Shown one piece after another: positions 59,429 through 64,000 of a stretch of DNA of 64,000 nucleotides. The DNA comes from Candidatus Shapirobacteria bacterium. GTDB lineage: Bacteria; Patescibacteria; Microgenomatia; UBA12405. Both the position numbers and the translations under genes were made by a program. Under the pieces are notes generated by a model, which saw only the letters and a program-made list of their open reading frames with translations, was not told where the DNA came from and did no database searches. The DNA lies in NCBI GenBank assembly GCA_028704885.1, contig JAQWEN010000001.1:496001-560000 (forward strand), read 5' to 3'. Positions within the stretch are counted from its first letter, which is position 1. The number at the start of each line of letters is the position of its first letter.

Positions 59429-60619
59429 TTATTTCTTTTTGTTTTTCCAAATGAAAGTGTTGTACATAAACCAATTGTAAGGAAGAACCAAAAAGACGAT
59501 TATAAATGGTAATAAAAGTTGACGAGATACTCCTAAGTATTTAACGCCAAGTGAGCCAACTACAGTTTGAATTAATAAAGCACCCGCGGACGATAAATTG
59601 AATTGGAAAAATTTACCAATTAAGGCAACTGGACCAGAAATACTTTGTTTTTTAAATGTCCAAATATTATTAAGGGTAAAATTACTAACTATAGCCAATT
59701 CTGTGGATAGTAACCAAGCTAACCATTCAATTGACCAAGATTTAGAAAAAACATTTAAGAATATGGCGTTTACTAAATAACCGACAAAACCAACCGTGCC
59801 AAATTTTAAAAACTTTTGAGTAAAATCATCAAACCATCGAAGTAAAATAGCGACCCGAAAAATATCTTTGGCAGTTTTGGCTTCAATCTTTGATTCACCG
59901 GCATTACGAACATGAAATTGGAGAGGAACTTCTTTAAATTTGGCACCCATTTTGAGAGTCTCAAAAAGAAGTTGAAGTTTATAACCAAAACTTTTAGTAA
60001 GCAAACGATCACCAGTCCAGTCCAAATCCATCTTGTCAATAAAACCTTTAACTCTAGTTACCTTTAATCCAGTAGTTGGATCGGTAACTTTGAAAAAGTT
60101 TTTGAAAGGAAAAAATAAAATAAAGCGAGCAACAAAACCACCAAATTCACTGAAGAAAACTCGTTTAAAACCCCAACCTTTGGGATTGGAACCACCTTTA
60201 ACTTTACGAGAACCAATGACATAGTCATAACCTTCTTCCATGGCTTTAAGCATTAAAGGAATGGTTTCTGGCGGATGTTGAAAATCACCATCAAATTCAA
60301 AAACAAAATCAGCATCTAGTTTATCAATAGCGTATTTGAAACCCTTTAAATAAGCAGCACCAATTCCATCTTTACTAGTTTCCGTCAAAAGGAAAGTATT
60401 ATTGTATTTTTTAGCTTCTTTTTCGACAACTTTACCGGTACCATCGGGAGAATTTCCATCAACAACTAAAATTTTCATATTCCAAGCTTCAGTTAAATCC
60501 CCTTTTTTAGCAATTATGTTAGGAAAAGTTTTGGAATTTAAATATTCAATCATGCGACCGATATTATCGGCTTCGTTATATGTTGGAATAACAATGACGG
60601 CGACATTTTGTTGTTTCAT
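59429..60619 (-). CDS. GT2 glycosyltransferase fused to GtrA domain (polyprenyl-phosphate sugar synthase)
   Basis: 396 aa. The GT2 domain (about residues 1-250) has VIVIPTYNEADNIGRM, VVDGNSPDGTG, FEFDGDFQHPPE and GSRKVKGG, like dolichyl-phosphate mannose synthases. The C-terminal part has four transmembrane helices of the GtrA family, which flips lipid-linked sugars. It could feed the GT-C-like enzyme at 36798-37934. Confidence 0.92.
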   Translation of the reverse strand: MKQQNVAVIVIPTYNEADNIGRMIEYLNSKTFPNIIAKKGDLTEAWNMKILVVDGNSPDGTGKVVEKEAKKYNNTFLLTETSKDGIGAAYLKGFKYAIDKLDADFVFEFDGDFQHPPETIPLMLKAMEEGYDYVIGSRKVKGGSNPKGWGFKRVFFSEFGGFVARFILFFPFKNFFKVTDPTTGLKVTRVKGFIDKMDLDWTGDRLLTKSFGYKLQLLFETLKMGAKFKEVPLQFHVRNAGESKIEAKTAKDIFRVAILLRWFDDFTQKFLKFGTVGFVGYLVNAIFLNVFSKSWSIEWLAWLLSTELAIVSNFTLNNIWTFKKQSISGPVALIGKFFQFNLSSAGALLIQTVVGSLGVKYLGVSRQLLLPFIIVFLVLPYNWFMYNTFIWKNKKK

Positions 60620-60627
60620 ATTAAATC

Positions 60628-60650
60628 AGTATAACTCAAAATGGTAAAAT
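60628..60650. promoter_or_regulatory. Divergent promoters of the GT2-GtrA gene and trmD
   Basis: Minus strand TATACT (60628-60633) 8 nt before the ATG at 60619; plus strand TGGTAAAAT (hexamer 60645-60650) 6 nt before the ATG at 60657. Confidence 0.45.
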
Positions 60651-60656
60651 ATTGAT

Positions 60657-61337
60657 ATGAAAATAGATATTGTCACATTGTTCCCTAAAATGTTTGAATC
60701 ACCTTTTGCAGAAAGTATTATCAAAAGGGCAGTAAAAAATAAAATAATTGACCTAAAAATTTATAATTTGAGAGATTGGGCTTTGGATAGTTATGGATCA
60801 GTCGACGATAAACCATTTGGCGGTGATGTGGGAATGTTAATTAGACCAGAACCTGTGTTTAATGCTTTAGAATCAATCAAAAAAGAAACTGCCGGTAAAA
60901 CAAAAATAATTATGATGTCAGCTAGAGGAAAGAAATTTGATCAAGCAAAGGCTGAAGAACTAGCGAAGTTAGACAATTTAATTTTAATTGCTGGACATTA
61001 TGAAGGATTTGACCAAAGAATCTCTGATTTTATGGTAGATGAGGAAATATCGATAGGCGACTATGTATTAACCGGGGGTGAATTGCCAGCCATGGTAATT
61101 ACTGATGCAGTGTCTAGATTAGTACCGGGAGTATTAGGAAAAGATGAATCAAGTCAAATTGAAAGTTTCAGCCAGAGGCTGATTGCAGGTCAGATGGTAA
61201 GAACAATAGAATATCCGCAATATACCAGGCCAAGAGAATTTATGGGGCATAAAGTTCCAGAAGTATTAGTTGGTGGTGATCCAAAAAAAATTAAAGAATG
61301 GCAGATGGAACAAATCAGAAAAGGGTTCCAGAAATAA
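60657..61337 (+). CDS. trmD: tRNA (guanine-N1)-methyltransferase TrmD
   Basis: 226 aa. The N-terminus MKIDIVTLFPKMF, the trefoil-knot SAM site AGHYEGFDQR with GDYVLTGGELP, and the C-terminal tRNA-binding helix QYTRPREFMGHKVPEVL are typical. It makes m1G37 in tRNAs and prevents frameshifting. The 3' end overlaps a convergent gene by 23 nt. Confidence 0.97.
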   Translation: MKIDIVTLFPKMFESPFAESIIKRAVKNKIIDLKIYNLRDWALDSYGSVDDKPFGGDVGMLIRPEPVFNALESIKKETAGKTKIIMMSARGKKFDQAKAEELAKLDNLILIAGHYEGFDQRISDFMVDEEISIGDYVLTGGELPAMVITDAVSRLVPGVLGKDESSQIESFSQRLIAGQMVRTIEYPQYTRPREFMGHKVPEVLVGGDPKKIKEWQMEQIRKGFQK

Positions 61338-61575
61338 AGACAATTCCAATTAAAATTATCAATAAATATTCTATAACGATTGATATCTGTAAATCGCCTC
61401 TTTTGTAATGATGGTAAAGACTCCAGCAAAAATAAACAATACCGACACTATAAATAATCCATCTTCTGGCTTGAGAATTATCGATAAAAAAATAAAGACA
61501 AAGACTAAAAATAAGACTAGTTAATAAAGCTATATATTCAACCGGTTTTTGTTTGACTTCTTTTGGAATGATCAT
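61315..61575 (-). CDS. Small three-helix membrane protein
   Basis: 86 aa with three hydrophobic segments (about residues 13-31, 38-54, 66-84) and no family I recognise. It overlaps the CAP gene stop by 1 nt, so it is translated with it. Confidence 0.6.
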   Translation of the reverse strand: MIIPKEVKQKPVEYIALLTSLIFSLCLYFFIDNSQARRWIIYSVGIVYFCWSLYHHYKRGDLQISIVIEYLLIILIGIVFISGTLF

Positions 61576-62492
61576 TAAAAAATACTCCCTTGTTGGTTAT
61601 AAAGCATTAATAAAAAGATAAAAATCAAAAAACCAATATGTCCAATATTGGAACCGGTAAGACGATGGGTATTATTTTTTAACGTAATAAAGCCGTCAAC
61701 AAAAAGAACTATAACCAGAACTATAAAAATAATGGAACCAAAAATTTTACTGAGAGTTAAAGGACTAATTAATTTTTTATTATTTCCGGCTAAAACTTCA
61801 GTATTTTTAATTTCCGGAATATCTATTGCCTGTGGAATTATGTCTGAGACAGGTTGAGTTACAGCTTCTGGTTCGACAGCATCACTGGTCTGTTTGGAAA
61901 CGGTGGTTTTTGGTGCGGCTTGAGCTACAAGTGGAGTTCCAAAATGTTGGACAACCAGGGTCGTTTTAATACCTCCAAGAGTGCCATTTACAACAGCAAT
62001 ACCAATTTCTTTGTATTTCGGATGGATAATATTAGCCTTGTGGGTAGGAGAATTCATCCAAGCTTTAATTAAAGAATCAGTGTCATAAAAGTCTTTGGCT
62101 AAATTTTCACCAGCAACAGAATATTTATAACCAGCGGCATCAAAAAAAGTCCAAGGAGTTTTGCCTTGAGGTGAATTGTGAGCCCAATAATCATTTTTAA
62201 ACATATCTTCGGCTTTTTTTCTGGCAGATTCGGAAAGAGTAGCACTGTATTGAAGGGGTTCTAATCCAGCATTTTTCCTTTCATTATTGGTTTGATCTAA
62301 AACTTTTTGATAAGTAATTTCCGAAGAATAACCAAGAATTCCCGGCTTAACCATAACCAGAGTTTTAATAACCGACTGATTTAGTAAATATAAAATTAAA
62401 AAGAAAAGTAAAAAATTGGGTTTCAAAAGAGTAGCCCGATGGTTATTCCTTTCCTGAGGAATAAAATAATGAGTCCATAATTTCTTCAACAC
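61575..62492 (-). CDS. CAP/SCP-domain membrane protein (YkwD-like)
   Basis: 305 aa from a GTG start. A membrane segment at about residues 25-45, the CAP domain at about 65-185 (NNERKNAGLEPLQYS, AHNSPQGKTPW, GENLA, WMNSPTHKANI), a low-complexity linker and two C-terminal transmembrane segments. The conserved His/Glu pair of CAP proteins is present. Secreted bacterial CAP proteins act at the cell surface; the exact role is unknown. Confidence 0.9.
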   Translation of the reverse strand: MLKKLWTHYFIPQERNNHRATLLKPNFLLFFLILYLLNQSVIKTLVMVKPGILGYSSEITYQKVLDQTNNERKNAGLEPLQYSATLSESARKKAEDMFKNDYWAHNSPQGKTPWTFFDAAGYKYSVAGENLAKDFYDTDSLIKAWMNSPTHKANIIHPKYKEIGIAVVNGTLGGIKTTLVVQHFGTPLVAQAAPKTTVSKQTSDAVEPEAVTQPVSDIIPQAIDIPEIKNTEVLAGNNKKLISPLTLSKIFGSIIFIVLVIVLFVDGFITLKNNTHRLTGSNIGHIGFLIFIFLLMLYNQQGSIF

Positions 62493-62498
62493 ATTATT

Positions 62499-62504
62499 AG
62501 TATA
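62499..62504 (-). promoter_or_regulatory. -10-like box of the CAP gene
   Basis: TATACT ends 6 nt before the GTG start at 62492. Confidence 0.4.
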
Positions 62505-62871
62505 GATGATTTTTTTTGTTTTTCAAAAAACGAATTAAAAGACATATATATACCAAGCATTTATAGAATAATTACTTTTGAAAGTGATAATTTAATTAAA
62601 AATTGATACATATTATTTATGTATATAGATATTAAACCATTTAAGTATATTTAATGTAATGTATCAACAAATTTTTTGTTTTTAAATATTGTAATATTTT
62701 TTATAAATGTTAATAATATATGGTAAATAAGGTAATATATTAATTTTTAAAAATTAAATAAAACACTTGACAACTATTCTATAGTTATGGTTTTATCTAA
62801 TGTTGATTAATAATGGATAATAAAAATATTTGACAGAATTTGATCAATTTTATTAATTAATTAGAAAATAA
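62505..62871. other. AT-rich intergenic region between divergent CAP and CalY-like genes
   Basis: No gene seen in 367 bp. It holds an inverted repeat TTGATACAT/ATGTATCAA (62603-62611 and 62659-62667) and two TTGACA boxes on the plus strand (62767-62772 and 62830-62835). The second lies 36 nt before the ATG at 62872, with a weak TATTAA -10 after 15 bp. Confidence 0.5.
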
Positions 62872-63504
62872 ATGAAAAAAAATTTTTTTATTCCGATAAT
62901 GATTATTACTTTAGTGGGGATCGGCGCTGGAATAACACTAACTAGAGCTTTTTTTAGTGCTAGAAAAACAACCTCTGGCAGTAAATTTACAGCAGGAACA
63001 TTAGATTTAGCAATTGGACAAGGTATTTCTGATCCTTTCGTTGTGGAAAATATCGGTGCTGAAGGAAATATTAGTGGAGGTAAAACTTGGACAATTAGAA
63101 ATACTGGATCACTTCCTGGCCGATTATATATGAAGCTTACTAATTTAAAAAATATCTCGTCTGGATGCATTAATGAACCAAAAACATTAGCCGATCCATT
63201 ATGTGCTGAAACTAATCATGAGGGTAATTTGGGTAAAGTTGTAAAAACAAAAATAACACTTGATGGTGTTGATGTTATTACAAATAACACTTTATCAACT
63301 GCCGACCAAGATAAATATGGTACTCAATGGAATAATTTAACTCCAGTGATAATACCTGCCGGCGGTTCAAAAACTGTGGCTTTAAATTGGAGTGCATCTC
63401 AAGATGATTATGGTAATGAAATCCAAGGAGATAATACTCAATTTGATATTGAATATAATTTAGTTCAATTAGATGCTGCAGTTAGTCCTACCGTAACTCC
63501 ATAA
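62872..63504 (+). CDS. CalY/TasA-like secreted protein (SipW-type signal peptide)
   Basis: 210 aa. The signal region has the SipW-substrate form: a hydrophobic helix GIGAGITLTRAFFSA, then KTTSGSKFTAGTLDLAI, which matches the TasA/camelysin start with F-x-AGTLDL. A beta-rich domain with GGKTWTIRNTGSLPGRLYMKL follows. TasA proteins form extracellular fibres in Bacillus biofilms. A SipW-like signal peptidase gene follows 13 nt downstream. Confidence 0.85.
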   Translation: MKKNFFIPIMIITLVGIGAGITLTRAFFSARKTTSGSKFTAGTLDLAIGQGISDPFVVENIGAEGNISGGKTWTIRNTGSLPGRLYMKLTNLKNISSGCINEPKTLADPLCAETNHEGNLGKVVKTKITLDGVDVITNNTLSTADQDKYGTQWNNLTPVIIPAGGSKTVALNWSASQDDYGNEIQGDNTQFDIEYNLVQLDAAVSPTVTP

Positions 63505-63517
63505 TAGTTTGATAAAA

Positions 63518-64000
63518 ATGAATAATATAAAAAAAATTCTTCATTTTTTATTTGGAACAGTTACATGGCTGGCCATAGGGATATTAATAATATCCCTATT
63601 GGCCGGTTTTTTGTCTAGTTCCAGTGTTTTAGGTAAATATCATTTATATATAGTGCAATCTGGATCAATGGAACCATCAATTATGACTGGTGATATTATT
63701 ATTACCAGTTCTCAAAGAGACTATAAAAAAAATGAGGCTATTACATTTACTGATCCATCAATTGGTATTGTTACTCACCGAATTTGGGATATAACTGGTG
63801 ATGGAAAAAATAAACGATTTTTGACAAAAGGTGATGCTAATCGCTCTGTTGATAGTAATAATATTTCTTTGTCACAAGTTATTGGAAAAGTAGTTGGTGT
63901 TTTGCCTAAATTGGGATATGTGGTGGTTTTTAGTCGTAAACCGCTTGGAGTGTTGTTGCTGATAGGAATACCAGCTGTTGTAATTATTTTTGAAGAAATT
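63518..64000 (+). CDS. SipW-like signal peptidase I (cut by window end)
   Basis: 161 codons are present without a stop. After a transmembrane segment (about residues 13-32) the catalytic Ser is in QSGSMEPSI and the second residue is His in VTHRIWD, as in ER-type/SipW signal peptidases that use Ser-His rather than Ser-Lys. GDANRSVD is the conserved late motif. A hydrophobic stretch near the window end begins the C-terminal anchor. Likely processes the CalY/TasA-like protein. A long hairpin lies in its 5' coding part. Confidence 0.92.
   Translation, partial: MNNIKKILHFLFGTVTWLAIGILIISLLAGFLSSSSVLGKYHLYIVQSGSMEPSIMTGDIIITSSQRDYKKNEAITFTDPSIGIVTHRIWDITGDGKNKRFLTKGDANRSVDSNNISLSQVIGKVVGVLPKLGYVVVFSRKPLGVLLLIGIPAVVIIFEEI
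63571..63604. repeat. Long hairpin within the sipW-like coding sequence
   Basis: GGCCATAGGGATATTA pairs with TAATATCCCTATTGGCC: 16 bp with one bulged base, almost no loop. It falls in the codons of the first membrane helix. Confidence 0.8.

Noticed and set aside
1..64000. CRISPR arrays, insertion sequences, prophage structural genes
   Set aside because: No regularly spaced repeats, transposase motifs or phage structural proteins were seen. The only mobile-like traces are the GIY-YIG/tRNA locus and the palindromic inserts.

Overview
The window is AT-rich, densely packed bacterial chromosome. It holds about 65 protein genes, two tRNA genes and no rRNA. Many proteins are shorter than their usual family members (UvrC without its C-terminal HhH region, a Rel protein ending after TGS). 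The envelope looks single-membraned (LCP proteins, sortase, CAP protein, lipoprotein and membrane-anchored foldases, a CalY/SipW pair). Apart from one odd cluster there is almost no biosynthesis. Together this suggests a Candidate Phyla Radiation (Patescibacteria) genome, possibly Microgenomates-like; the class-level guess is weak. A release factor 2 gene with the SPF and GGQ motifs shows that UGA is a stop codon, so this is not a UGA-glycine (Absconditabacteria/Gracilibacteria) lineage.

Layout: 1-7.2 kb holds LCP, prfB, anchored thioredoxin-like and cyclophilin proteins, a C39-like peptidase, typA, a HIT protein and a DHH phosphoesterase. 7.3-16.2 kb is the most unusual block: an ABC-F protein, a threonine-synthase-like enzyme, then a tight five-gene operon (PaaK-like adenylate-forming enzyme, radical SAM enzyme, second threonine-synthase-like enzyme, D-Ala-D-Ala-ligase-like ATP-grasp, agmatinase-like ureohydrolase), bounded by a VOC/bleomycin-resistance-type gene. 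I read it as a candidate amino-acid-derived small-molecule pathway with protection genes at its edges. 16.2-24.4 kb holds secA, serS, a GNAT/HD/S51 group, lysS and greA. 24.4-33.2 kb holds sortase, rel and the complete uvrB-uvrA-uvrC operon. 33.2-36.8 kb holds tdk and the competence-type genes yifB(comM), yraN and dprA. 36.8-47.7 kb holds membrane proteins, tRNA-Glu, anchored foldases, an M29 peptidase, phosphomannomutase, argS and lon.

From 47.7 kb: an adenylosuccinate-synthetase homologue whose catalytic Asp is replaced by Ser (PurZ-like signature), era, obg, rlmN, trxA, dus with an in-frame palindromic insertion, an RRM protein and an MBL hydrolase. Next comes a GIY-YIG nuclease gene lying between a broken copy of the 5' part of tRNA-Gln and the intact tRNA-Gln, then a 570-bp structured non-coding stretch. 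The end holds LCP, an Erm/RsmA-like methyltransferase, a triple zinc ribbon, rmlA, a GT2-GtrA glycosyltransferase, trmD, a CAP protein and a CalY/SipW pair cut by the window end.

Regulation: at least 24 genes have a -10-like hexamer 5-7 nt before the start codon and no Shine-Dalgarno sequence, which suggests that leaderless mRNAs are common. Several of these hexamers share bases with the stop codon of the gene before. A CIRCE-like operator covers the lon promoter, and a terminator-like hairpin lies in the greA leader.
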